A stretch of DNA of 51,463 nucleotides from Breoghania corrubedonensis. Lineage in GTDB: Bacteria; Pseudomonadota; Alphaproteobacteria; Rhizobiales; Stappiaceae. This document shows, piece by piece, positions 34,218-43,072 of the stretch; the first letter of the stretch is position 1; each line of letters starts with the position of its first letter. The translations under genes and the position numbers were made by a program. Location: assembly GCF_003053845.1 (NCBI RefSeq), contig NZ_QAYG01000017.1:1-51463 (forward strand), given 5' to 3'. A model generated the notes under the pieces. The model was not told the origin of the DNA and did not search any database. It was given only the letters and a program-made list of their open reading frames with translations.

Positions 34218-35108
34218 ATGCGCGTCGCCGCCGCACAATACCCGATCGACTGGCTCGACAGCCTGGATGACTGGAAGACGAAAACGACGGACTGGGTTGA
34301 ACAGGCTCTGTCGGAGCGCGCTCAACTGCTGGTCTTTCCGGAATACGGATCGATGGAGCTCGCCTCGCTGTTCGGCAAGGAGGTTGCCGGGAACATCGAC
34401 GCCTCGGTGGACGCGATGGGGGGGATCCTTCCCGATTTCATCGCCCACTGGCGCGCGCTCGCCGTGAAATCCGGCGTGCATATTCTGGCGCCGAGTTTTC
34501 CCGAGCGCGATGCGGCGGGAATGGTACGCAACGTCGCTCGTCTGTTCACGCCGGCTGGCGCGTGTGGCGAACAGGCGAAGATCGTCATGACCCGGTTCGA
34601 GGGCGAGCGCTGGGGGTTCGTCGGCGGCGGGCCGATCCGGGTGTTCGAGACGGCGCTCGGCCGCATCGCCATCGATATCTGCTACGACGTGGAATTTCCT
34701 GCGATCGCGCGTGCCCAGGCCGAGGCGGGCGCCTGGCTGATCCTGGCGCCGAGCACGACGGAAGGGGTGATGGGAGCAAGCCGGGTGGCTATCGGTGCCG
34801 CCGCGCGGGCGCTTGAAAACCAGTGTTATGTCGTGACCGCGCCGACATCGGGCAAGGCCCCATGGTCGGTCGCCGTCGATGTCAGTCGCGGGGCGGCCCG
34901 TGTGGTCTGTCCCCCCGATATCGGGTTTGCCGAAACAGGGCTTCTCGCCGTGGGCGAAATGGATGCCGCGCAGTGGGTGTTTGCGGATGTCGACCCCGCT
35001 CTGGTCGCCTCCGCGCGCGCCGATGGCGACGTACTGATCTTCGCCGACCGTACAAAGCCCGGCGGTTCCGCACCGAAAGCCGAAATCATTGATCTGACGG
35101 CGGGTTGA
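34218..35108 (+). CDS. Carbon–nitrogen hydrolase (nitrilase superfamily)
   Basis: 296 residues. The Glu–Lys–Cys triad is visible: Glu in LLVFPEYGSME (about residue 45), Lys in GEQAKIVMTRFE (about 120) and the nucleophile Cys in IAIDICYDVEFP (about 157). This sets the amidase/nitrilase fold. The NPW-like region and the RALENQCYVVTA segment fit the Nit/amidase branch that cleaves small amides. The substrate is unknown. AGGAGGATAAGCGG before ATG 34218 is a strong start. Single gene. Confidence 0.9.
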   Translation: MRVAAAQYPIDWLDSLDDWKTKTTDWVEQALSERAQLLVFPEYGSMELASLFGKEVAGNIDASVDAMGGILPDFIAHWRALAVKSGVHILAPSFPERDAAGMVRNVARLFTPAGACGEQAKIVMTRFEGERWGFVGGGPIRVFETALGRIAIDICYDVEFPAIARAQAEAGAWLILAPSTTEGVMGASRVAIGAAARALENQCYVVTAPTSGKAPWSVAVDVSRGAARVVCPPDIGFAETGLLAVGEMDAAQWVFADVDPALVASARADGDVLIFADRTKPGGSAPKAEIIDLTAG

Positions 35109-35212
35109 GCGGCCTGCCCGGCCCGGCCCGGCCGGCAAAGCGCCACATCCCAGGGGGAACCGTCGGCCGGCGGTCCCCCCTTTTTCCTTGTCCTTGCGGT
35201 TTCCCGTGGACC

Positions 35213-35962
35213 TTACTGCTCCAGCTGCCAGGTAATGGTGACGTTGACGCTCAGTGTCTCCTCACCTGCTTCCATCGGAACGGACGCGTCTTCCGCCTTC
35301 ATCGAACGGACCATCATCATCGGCTGCGGGCGGTAGGTGTCGCCTTCGGAAATGGAGAGGATGCGGCCGAGCTTGACGCCGGCTGCTTTGGCGTAGAGTT
35401 CGGCCTTGCGCTTCACGTCGGTGACAGCGGCGGTGCGCGCCTCGTCGCGGCGCTCGTCTGCGTTGGAAACGATGAAGTGGATGCCTCCGACATTGTTGGC
35501 GCCCTTGGTCACCATGGCGTCGAGCAGGGCACCGAGCTTGGAAAGATCGCGCACCCGCACGCTGACGCCGTTATTGACCTGATAGCCGACGATCTTGCGG
35601 TCTTCCTGCCAGTTGCCGTTGCCATCGCGCCGTTCGGCATAGCGCGGCGAAATTGAGAAGCCGTTGGTCTGGATGTCGCGGGCTTCGATCCCGGCGGACT
35701 TGATTTCGCCGATCAGGCCGGTCATCGCGTCGGTGTTGGCCGTCAGGGCTTCGCGCGCGGTTTTCGCCTGGGAGACGACGCCGGACGTCACCACGGCCAT
35801 ATCCGGTGTGGCGGTAACATCGCCAGTGCCGGTCAGCGTCATGGTCGCGACCTTGTCATTTTCCTGGGCGAGAGCCGGGCCCTGGGCAAAGATCGTCGCG
35901 GTCACCGTACAAAGTGCGGCGACCAGCATGGCGGCGGTGGTGGAGCGGAGCGACGGCGTCAT
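35213..35962 (-). CDS. SIMPL-domain (DUF541) periplasmic protein
   Basis: 249 residues. Signal peptide with cleavage near ALA/QE (about residue 33), then the SIMPL domain: MTLTGTGDVTATPDMAVVTSGV, the DIQTNGFSISPRY segment, YQVNNGVSVRVRDLSKLG and AKAAGVKLGRILSISEG, ending MSVNVTITWQLEQ-like strand. Family members such as E. coli YggE and Brucella BP26 form oligomeric channels or rings and are linked to oxidative stress; the Brucella homologue is an immunodominant antigen. GGAAGGAAAC precedes ATG 35962. Confidence 0.93.
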   Translation of the reverse strand: MTPSLRSTTAAMLVAALCTVTATIFAQGPALAQENDKVATMTLTGTGDVTATPDMAVVTSGVVSQAKTAREALTANTDAMTGLIGEIKSAGIEARDIQTNGFSISPRYAERRDGNGNWQEDRKIVGYQVNNGVSVRVRDLSKLGALLDAMVTKGANNVGGIHFIVSNADERRDEARTAAVTDVKRKAELYAKAAGVKLGRILSISEGDTYRPQPMMMVRSMKAEDASVPMEAGEETLSVNVTITWQLEQ

Positions 35963-36235
35963 GGTGTTTCCTTCCGGATTTCGACTGGTTGAGGCCGGTT
36001 GTGTGGTAACGGCATGTGAGGTCAAGTCATTGCCTCCGATTGCGGCACCCTTGCGGCATTTGCGGAGTGTCCGCCAGGGGGCAACGATGCACACACAGAA
36101 AATTTGTGCCGTGGGTTACCCGATCGCAGCCCTTGTGCCGATGACGGCGCTTGGTATAGGAAACGGGAAGACGTCGCACCCGTGTCATTGGCGCGGCGAC
36201 GTCGTCGGGAACGTCCTTCCGCGAGGCGTTCCGGG

Positions 36236-36311
36236 GGGCCTGTAGCTCAATGGTTAGAGCCGACCGCTCATAACGGTCTGGTTGCAGGTTCGAGTCCTGC
36301 CGGGCCCACCA
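36236..36311 (+). tRNA. tRNA with anticodon CAT, probably tRNA-Ile2 (lysidine-modified)
   Basis: 76 bases forming a full cloverleaf: acceptor GGGCCTG/CGGGCCC, D arm GCTC/GAGC, anticodon stem GACCG/CGGTC with loop CTCATAA, T arm GCAGG/CCTGC with TTCGAGT, and encoded CCA. The CTCATAA loop and the TTAGAGC–TGGTT pattern resemble E. coli tRNA-Ile2 rather than elongator tRNA-Met, so TilS probably converts C34 to lysidine to read AUA. Initiator tRNA is excluded, since three consecutive G–C pairs are missing at the anticodon stem base and position 1–72 is paired. Confidence 0.93.
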
Positions 36312-36394
36312 TCTTTCCCTGCCCTTCATTCTAAAGTTTTCCTTGTCTTTCCTGCCATGCGCACGGCTCGGACCGCGGAGCTGTGAACGCGCGA

Positions 36395-36431
36395 AAGGCC
36401 GCGTCCGGCGATGCGTGCCGGCGCGGCCCTT
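36395..36431 (-). terminator. Hairpin downstream of metK
   Basis: GGCCGCG (36397–36403) pairs with CGCGGCC (36422–36428), and CCGGC with GCCGG inside. Leftward it runs into CTTTCGC, a short T run. It lies 25 bases after the metK stop. A moderate terminator candidate. Confidence 0.5.
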
Positions 36432-36455
36432 GTGTCGGGGAAGGTCGATCGCGGG

Positions 36456-37643
36456 CTACTCGGCCGCGTCGCGGCGTTCGCCGAAGTGTCGGGCGAGGTC
36501 GTCCGCAATGTCCGTGCGCTCCCAGCCGAAGCCGCCGTCGGCATCGGGCGCGCGGCCGAAATGGCCGTAGGCGGCGGTGCGGGCGTAGATCGGCTTCAAG
36601 AGACCCAGCTGCTCGCGGATGCCGCGCGGCGTCAGGCGAACCGTCTCGCGCAGCACACGGGCAAGCTCGGCCTCGTCCACCTTGCCGGTGCCCTGCGTGT
36701 CGACATAGACGGCCACCGGCTCCGGCATGCCGATGGCGTAGGCGAGCTGGATCAGGCAGCGATCCGCGAGGCCGCCGGCCACGACGTTTTTCGCCAGATA
36801 GCGCGCGATGTAGGCGGCCGAACGGTCGACCTTGGTGGGATCCTTGCCGGAAAACGCGCCGCCGCCATGCGGAGCCGCGCCGCCGTAGGTGTCGACGATG
36901 ATCTTGCGGCCCGTGAGGCCCGCATCGCCATCCGGTCCGCCGATCACGAAGCGCCCGGTCGGATTGATGTAGATGCGGTCTTCCGGAACGCTCCAGCCTT
37001 CGGGAAACGCCGTGTGGATGTAGGGCAGCACGATGTTGCGCACGGTCTCCTGGTCCACGTCTTCGCCGTGCTGGGTGGAGACCACCACCGCATCGACGCC
37101 GACGGGGCGGCCGTTCTCGTATTTCAGCGTCACCTGGCTCTTGGAATCGGGGCCGAGCCGCGGCTCCTTGCCGGATTTGCGGTCTTCGGCCATCAGCCTG
37201 AGGATCCGGTGCGCGGTCTGGATCGGGGCCGGCATCAGTTCTTCGGTCTCGTTGCAGGCATAGCCGAACATGATGCCCTGGTCGCCTGCGCCTTCCTCGC
37301 CCTTTTCGCCCTCGTCGACGCCCATGGCGATATCGGCCGACTGCTGGTGCAGCCGGTTGACGATCTCAAGCGTCTTCCAGTTGAAGCCGTCCTGCTCGTA
37401 GCCGATGTCGCGCACCGCCTCTCGGACCAGATCGTCGACGGTCTTCAGCACGGTTTCAGGCCCGCGAACCTCGCCGGCGATGGAGACGTGGTTGGTGGTG
37501 GTCAGCGTCTCGCAGGCCACCCGCGCATGCGGATCGGCGGCGAGAAAAGCGTCGAGAACGGTGTCGGAGATGCGGTCGCACACCTTGTCCGGGTGACCTT
37601 CGGAAACGGATTCACTCGTGAAGAGCCAGGATTTCTGCGCCAT
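36456..37643 (-). CDS. metK: S-adenosylmethionine synthetase
   Basis: 395 residues. Makes SAM from methionine and ATP. Seen: [20 protein letters not shown] at the N-terminus (ATP/metal site), [14 protein letters not shown], the hexapeptide GGGAFSGKD (P-loop-like phosphate site) and [20 protein letters not shown]. The ATG at 37643 follows GAGGGAG. It lies 131 bases downstream of the glycine-betaine methyltransferase gene on the same strand. That enzyme consumes three SAM per betaine, so co-expression makes metabolic sense. No SAM riboswitch was recognised in the gap. Confidence 0.97.
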   Translation of the reverse strand: MAQKSWLFTSESVSEGHPDKVCDRISDTVLDAFLAADPHARVACETLTTTNHVSIAGEVRGPETVLKTVDDLVREAVRDIGYEQDGFNWKTLEIVNRLHQQSADIAMGVDEGEKGEEGAGDQGIMFGYACNETEELMPAPIQTAHRILRLMAEDRKSGKEPRLGPDSKSQVTLKYENGRPVGVDAVVVSTQHGEDVDQETVRNIVLPYIHTAFPEGWSVPEDRIYINPTGRFVIGGPDGDAGLTGRKIIVDTYGGAAPHGGGAFSGKDPTKVDRSAAYIARYLAKNVVAGGLADRCLIQLAYAIGMPEPVAVYVDTQGTGKVDEAELARVLRETVRLTPRGIREQLGLLKPIYARTAAYGHFGRAPDADGGFGWERTDIADDLARHFGERRDAAE

Positions 37644-37733
37644 GTGGCGAACTCCCTCGGTTGATTGGTCTTGTCCGCTGCCGCGCTTCACGCGTGCATG
37701 CGGTCGCTCGCCGGCGGGCGAGTGAACGGATAA

Positions 37734-37759
37734 GGGGAGCCGTACATGTCTGGCTCCCC
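37734..37759 (-). terminator. Hairpin between the betaine methyltransferase gene and metK
   Basis: Perfect 8-bp stem GGGGAGCC/GGCTCCCC with a 10-base loop (GTACATGTCT). Leftward it is followed by TTATCC, a poor T tract, so it may attenuate rather than stop transcription, or protect the upstream mRNA end. Confidence 0.5.
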
Positions 37760-37774
37760 TCGGGTGGTGGCGGA

Positions 37775-39466
37775 TTATTCGGGTTTGCGGAAGAGCTGGA
37801 TGCCCCAGGCGAGGTTGCCGGCGTCGGCGGCATCCACCCAAGCTTGCAGGCCGTCGGCCATCTTGTCGAGGTACTCGGCCGATGCGCCCTCGGCGCGCAG
37901 CTTGTCGTAATTGGCCATGAGTTCCTCGCGCACCCGGAAATAGTGGGTGCGGAGCTGGTCGACCATGTCGCGTTGCGTCACCGTCTCGAAGCCCAGCGCT
38001 TCGGCCGCCTCGCGGTAGAAACGTGGCGAGCCCAGGCTGTTGAGCTGGAGGCGGTCGTAGACTGGCTGCAACGCCTTGGGGTCCGCGTCGTCGGCCTGCA
38101 TCGGGTCGGTGAAGATGAAATATCCGCCGGGCTTCAGCACCCGGAAGACCTCGGCGAGCACCTGTTGGCGCTGGTCGGAATGCAGGATCGCGTCCTGGCT
38201 CCACACCACGTCGAAGGTGGCGGGCTTTTCGGGAATGTCCTCGAAGACGCCGTGCACGACGCTGATCCGGTCGGCGAAGCCCTTCTGGCGGTTGCGGTGC
38301 CGGTTGGTGTCGTTCTGGACCTCGGAGATGTTAAGGCAGGTGGCGGAGCCGCCGTTCTCGCCCACCACCTTGCGCATCGCCCCGCCGTAGCCGGAACCTA
38401 TATCGAGGATCTTCGCGTCCTTGCCGAGGTTCGGCAGCATCCCGACCATTTCGTCGATGGTCAGGTCGGAGGCCTCACGGATGTTCCTGGTGGTGTCGTA
38501 GATACCGACATGCAGGTCCTGACCGCCCCAGACGAGGCTGTAGAAGGTGTCGGCATCGTCGCTGTCGTAATAGCTCTCGGCCACCTCGCGGATGTCGTTC
38601 TCGCCATCCGCCGGACCGCCGCCGCCCCAGCGGACCATGTGGAGGCTCGATTTCTCCGCGATGTGGATGAAGAAATCCGGATCTTCCTCCGCATAGGTTT
38701 CCTGGAAATCGCCGTAGGTGCGTACGCGCTCGAACCCGGCCTGCGACAGCAGCTTGCGCATATAGTTCTTGCGGATCGGGCACATGTTGAGCGTGAACTC
38801 GGCCCCGTCCGGGAAGCTGTACTTGAAGCGGGCCAGCCCCTCGTCGATGTAGTCCGGTTCCGCCTTCACCTTGTCGCCGGCATAGTAATATCTGTGCTTG
38901 GAGGTGAAGCCGTGATCGAGCATGGCGTCGTAGTTGCGCTGGTCGATGATCAGGATGCCGTCATGCTTCAGCGCGGCGTAGAATTCGGCCAGCGCCCGGC
39001 GGCGGTCCTTTTCCTCGTGCAGGTGGGTGAAGGAATTGCCCAGACAGATGATGGCGTCGTACTTGCCCTGAATGTCGCGGTTCAGCCAGCGCCAGTCCGC
39101 CTGCACCGTCTTCAGGATCATGCCGCGCTTCTGGCCGTTCTCGAAGGCCTTGGCGAGCATCGCGGCCGAACCGTCGGCCGAGGTCACGTTGAAACCGGAG
39201 CGGGTGAGGCGGACGGAATGGAAGCCGGTGCCGGTGGCCACGTCCAGCACGGTCTCCTTGCCGCGGGCGCGCAGCACGTCGATGAAGAACTGCCCCTCGC
39301 TCTCCGCACGGGCATCCCAGTCGATCAGCTCGTCCCACTTTTCCACGAAGGACATGATGTACTCGCCGCGATAGAGGTCGGTCTCGCGATCGGCGGTCGG
39401 ATCCTGACCGTAGGCCTGTTCGTCCAATTCAAGTTCGGCGTTTCGCGATGCGTACGCTGTGCGCAT
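37775..39466 (-). CDS. Fused glycine/sarcosine N-methyltransferase and dimethylglycine N-methyltransferase
   Basis: 563 residues, two SAM methyltransferase domains in one chain. Domain 1 (about 1–280) resembles GSMT: motif [16 protein letters not shown], then [10 protein letters not shown], and converts glycine to sarcosine and dimethylglycine. Domain 2 (about 290–563) resembles [24 protein letters not shown], motif [13 protein letters not shown] and [10 protein letters not shown], and converts dimethylglycine to betaine. Together they make the osmolyte glycine betaine de novo. Separate proteins exist in Halorhodospira; the fused form is known from Actinopolyspora and some proteobacteria. AGGAGA stands before ATG 39466. 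metK lies downstream. Confidence 0.94.
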   Translation of the reverse strand: MRTAYASRNAELELDEQAYGQDPTADRETDLYRGEYIMSFVEKWDELIDWDARAESEGQFFIDVLRARGKETVLDVATGTGFHSVRLTRSGFNVTSADGSAAMLAKAFENGQKRGMILKTVQADWRWLNRDIQGKYDAIICLGNSFTHLHEEKDRRRALAEFYAALKHDGILIIDQRNYDAMLDHGFTSKHRYYYAGDKVKAEPDYIDEGLARFKYSFPDGAEFTLNMCPIRKNYMRKLLSQAGFERVRTYGDFQETYAEEDPDFFIHIAEKSSLHMVRWGGGGPADGENDIREVAESYYDSDDADTFYSLVWGGQDLHVGIYDTTRNIREASDLTIDEMVGMLPNLGKDAKILDIGSGYGGAMRKVVGENGGSATCLNISEVQNDTNRHRNRQKGFADRISVVHGVFEDIPEKPATFDVVWSQDAILHSDQRQQVLAEVFRVLKPGGYFIFTDPMQADDADPKALQPVYDRLQLNSLGSPRFYREAAEALGFETVTQRDMVDQLRTHYFRVREELMANYDKLRAEGASAEYLDKMADGLQAWVDAADAGNLAWGIQLFRKPE

Positions 39467-40527
39467 GTGGAAGGTCTCCTCTTTGAACCTGTATTGGCGC
39501 CCGCCGCAAAGCACTTGGCGCGTATGTCCCCGCACCGCCGGCGGGACCGGCGGTCAAATCGGGATGTCTTCACGTCTTGCCGCCCGGCCGAAAGGCTCCA
39601 GATACGCACGTCTCGTGCGCGCTCCGGTGCGCTGAAGGGATGTTCGCGAGCCGACGCGATGTCGGTCGGAACGGGCCGGTCCCGGTCATGATGAGCGCTG
39701 GCGGGCTTGCGTCCTGCCATTCGCGGCAAGGCGGCAAACCCGGGCCGCGGAGAGATTCCGCAGTGCGTTCCTGAACCGAGGGTGGTCAGAGAATACCAGC
39801 GCGCTTTTCAAATTCAACAGCGATGCCGGAATATTCCTGTAAATGATACCGACATATTGTCGTAAATGTATGGGGTGAAACGATGAAATTAAATTCTTGA
39901 AATTTGTGGGACGACGCGTCGCGTCCAGATGTAAATCATGGTCCGGTCAGGCCGGATATTCGTGTAAATGAAGGTAGATCTGAATATTATTATTCATCTT
40001 CAGAATCAGGTTTGTCGTATGGATGTCAGATCTGGATGGCTAACGTTTCTCTGCGTCGCGCGGGGGGCAACTGCTGCCAACGGAAAGCGGCGTGTCCGCC
40101 GGGTGCGGTACGACTGATGTTGTCTGTATGGCGGGGCGCCCCACACCCACAACCCCACGCCCACATGTGTCCAGTCATTCGCGGGGCATCTCGAAAATCG
40201 TGATAATGCACTGCAACAATTCATAAACCGGAATTTGTAGTGCGGGTTCTGCCTTAGCGTCAATATATTTGGGGCGCGTTAGGAACGGCAGAAAACAAGC
40301 GAATTTCAGGCTATGCGACAGAATGCCGCACATAGGCATTTTGCCGAAGGCTGCGAGTTGTGTTGGGCTCCCTTCCGTGTCGGTAGCTTCAATCGGTTTG
40401 CGTCGAAGTTCTGCAACTGCCTGAGCCCAATGCCCGGCTCCGCATTTGCTCCACCTCGCCGACATCCGGGTCCGAACTGCACCCACCCACCCGCGGGCCG
40501 CTGCCGACAAGTGTGAGGAGAACCATA
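39467..40527. promoter_or_regulatory. 1.06-kb divergent control region of the betaine and glycerol-channel genes
   Basis: No protein gene is supported. The central part (39800–40030) is clearly AT-richer than the genome and holds three imperfect direct repeats of ATATTCSTGTAAATG (39831–39845, 39854–39868, 39956–39970; copies 1 and 3 match at 14 of 15 bases) and a palindrome TGAATA–TTAT–TATTCA (39981–39996). Further right, AATGCC–N7–GGCATT (40322–40340) is a second small inverted repeat. GTGTGAGGAG ends the region as the channel gene's ribosome site. It should contain promoters of both transcripts; a small RNA cannot be excluded. Confidence 0.6.
39831..39970. repeat. Three direct repeats ATATTCSTGTAAATG
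   Basis: Copies at 39831–39845, 39854–39868 and 39956–39970. Copies 1 and 3 are ATATTCCTGTAAATG and ATATTCGTGTAAATG. Copy 2 differs at three central positions. Copies 1 and 2 are 23 bases apart. They look like regulator binding sites rather than a mobile element, as the flanks differ. Confidence 0.7.
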
Positions 40528-41361
40528 ATGAAACGAGGAATAATCAGCGAGATGGCGGCCGAAGGACTCGGCACGTTCATCCTCGTCCTCTTTGGCGTCG
40601 GGTCTGTTGCGGTTTCAGTCTGGACGGGAGGTCTCAGCCTGTGGCCGGTATCCATGATGTTCGCCCTGGGCGTCGCCTTCGGCGTCTACGTATCGGCGAA
40701 GGTGACCGGCGGCCACATCAATCCCGCCGTCACCATCACCCTGGCGGTCTTCATGGGCTTTCCCTGGTCCAAGGTCGCGCCCTACATCATCGCCCAGTTC
40801 ATCGGCGCCATGCTGGCGGCCGCGGCGATCTACTGGTTCTACGCGGATATCATCGCGGTTTTCGAAACGGGCAAGGAACTCGTGCGCGGTGCGCCGGGAA
40901 GCCAGCTTTCGGGCATGGGCTTTGGAACGTACGCACCGAATCCGGCGTTCTTCGGAACGACCCCGGAGGCCTTCGCGCAGGTGTCGCTCACGAAATGGTT
41001 CCTGTCGGAAGCCTTCACCACCGCCATTCTGGTCTTCGGGGTTCTCTACCTGACCGATCCCCACAACACCGCCGCGCCTTCGGCCAACCTCGCTCCCTTC
41101 TTCATCGGCCTGCTGGTCGCCGCTCTCGTCGCCTACGAGGCTCCGATCTCCATGACGGCGATGAACCCGGCGCGCGATCTCGGTCCGCGGGTGATGTCCT
41201 ACTTCTTCGGCTGGGGAGAGATGGCCCTGCCCGGACCGCGCGGCGGCTGGTGGATCCCCACCGTCTCCACGATCATCGGCGGTCTCGTCGCCGGTGCGTT
41301 CTACCGCGGCTATTACAAGTTCGTGTTCGAAGCTTACGACACGGACGAAACGTCTGATTAG
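40528..41361 (+). CDS. MIP-family channel, glycerol-facilitator type
   Basis: 277 residues, six helices plus two half-helices. The two NPA boxes are [11 protein letters not shown] (N65) and [11 protein letters not shown] (N213). Asp after the second NPA-R is the glycerol-facilitator mark (aquaporins usually have other residues there), so it should pass glycerol, dihydroxyacetone or other small polyols as well as water. It stands 11 bases before dhaK in the same operon. This implies it supplies the kinase substrate. GAGGAG precedes ATG 40528. Confidence 0.92.
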   Translation: MKRGIISEMAAEGLGTFILVLFGVGSVAVSVWTGGLSLWPVSMMFALGVAFGVYVSAKVTGGHINPAVTITLAVFMGFPWSKVAPYIIAQFIGAMLAAAAIYWFYADIIAVFETGKELVRGAPGSQLSGMGFGTYAPNPAFFGTTPEAFAQVSLTKWFLSEAFTTAILVFGVLYLTDPHNTAAPSANLAPFFIGLLVAALVAYEAPISMTAMNPARDLGPRVMSYFFGWGEMALPGPRGGWWIPTVSTIIGGLVAGAFYRGYYKFVFEAYDTDETSD

Positions 41362-41372
41362 GAGAAGCCTCG

Positions 41373-42440
<1,068 letters not shown>

Positions 42441-42445
42441 CTAGC

Positions 42446-43072
42446 ATGACGGAAATGCTCACTGGTGCCACCGTTCGCAAGTGGATCGAAAAGACGGCCG
42501 CGGTGATGGCCGAGAACCGCACCTATCTGACGGAACTCGACAAGGCCATCGGCGATGCCGACCACGGCAACAACATGGACCGCGGCTTCAAGGCGGTGGT
42601 CGAGAAGTTGCCCGAGGGCGATGACATCGGTGCGCTTCTGAAGGCGGTGTCGATGGCCTTGATCTCCAAGGTCGGCGGCGCCGCCGGACCGCTCTACGGC
42701 ACGATGTTCCTTCAAGGCTCCAAGCCGCTCATGGGCAAGTCCGAGATTTCCTTCGAGGAACTGGCTCAGTTCTTCGAAGACGCGGTCGCGGGCGTGAAGA
42801 TGCGCGGCAAGGCAGAGGCCGGCGAGAAGACCATGCTGGATGCGCTGGTGCCGGCGGCGGAGGCTTTCCGCAAGGCCGGCGACCTCGACGCCGGGCTGAA
42901 GGCCGCCGTGGAAGCGGCCGAGCAGGGCATGAAGGACACCATCCCGATGATCGCCAAGAAGGGGCGCGCCAGCTATCTCGGCGAACGTTCCAGGGATCAT
43001 CAGGACCCCGGTGCCACGTCGAGCTACATGATCGTCAAGGCGCTCGAAGACGCCGTGAGTGAGGCTGCCTGA
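42446..43072 (+). CDS. dhaL: Dihydroxyacetone kinase, ADP-binding subunit DhaL
   Basis: 208 residues, all-helical. The Asp-rich nucleotide/Mg site is AIGDADHGNNMDRGF (about residues 28–42), then GGAAGPLYGTMFLQG and SYLGERSRDHQDPGATS at the C-terminus. DhaL keeps ADP as a bound coenzyme which DhaM rephosphorylates. The start is set at 42446, with GGGGAG about 11 bases upstream. The stop TGA shares its last base with the dhaM ATG, so the two are coupled. Confidence 0.96.
   Translation: MTEMLTGATVRKWIEKTAAVMAENRTYLTELDKAIGDADHGNNMDRGFKAVVEKLPEGDDIGALLKAVSMALISKVGGAAGPLYGTMFLQGSKPLMGKSEISFEELAQFFEDAVAGVKMRGKAEAGEKTMLDALVPAAEAFRKAGDLDAGLKAAVEAAEQGMKDTIPMIAKKGRASYLGERSRDHQDPGATSSYMIVKALEDAVSEAA

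Noticed and set aside
36236-36311. Calling the CAT-anticodon tRNA elongator Met or initiator Met
   Set aside because: The loop CTCATAA and D-arm/variable-loop pattern resemble tRNA-Ile2, and initiator features are absent. TilS-modified Ile2 is the better reading, though not proven.
37644-37774. SAM or SAM/SAH riboswitch ahead of metK
   Set aside because: I looked for the SAM-II and SAM/SAH pseudoknot cores in the gap and saw only a simple terminator-like hairpin.
39904-40203. 99-codon plus-strand frame in the betaine/channel control region
   Set aside because: It starts in the AT-rich repeat zone without a ribosome site and has an atypical Cys/Arg-rich translation.
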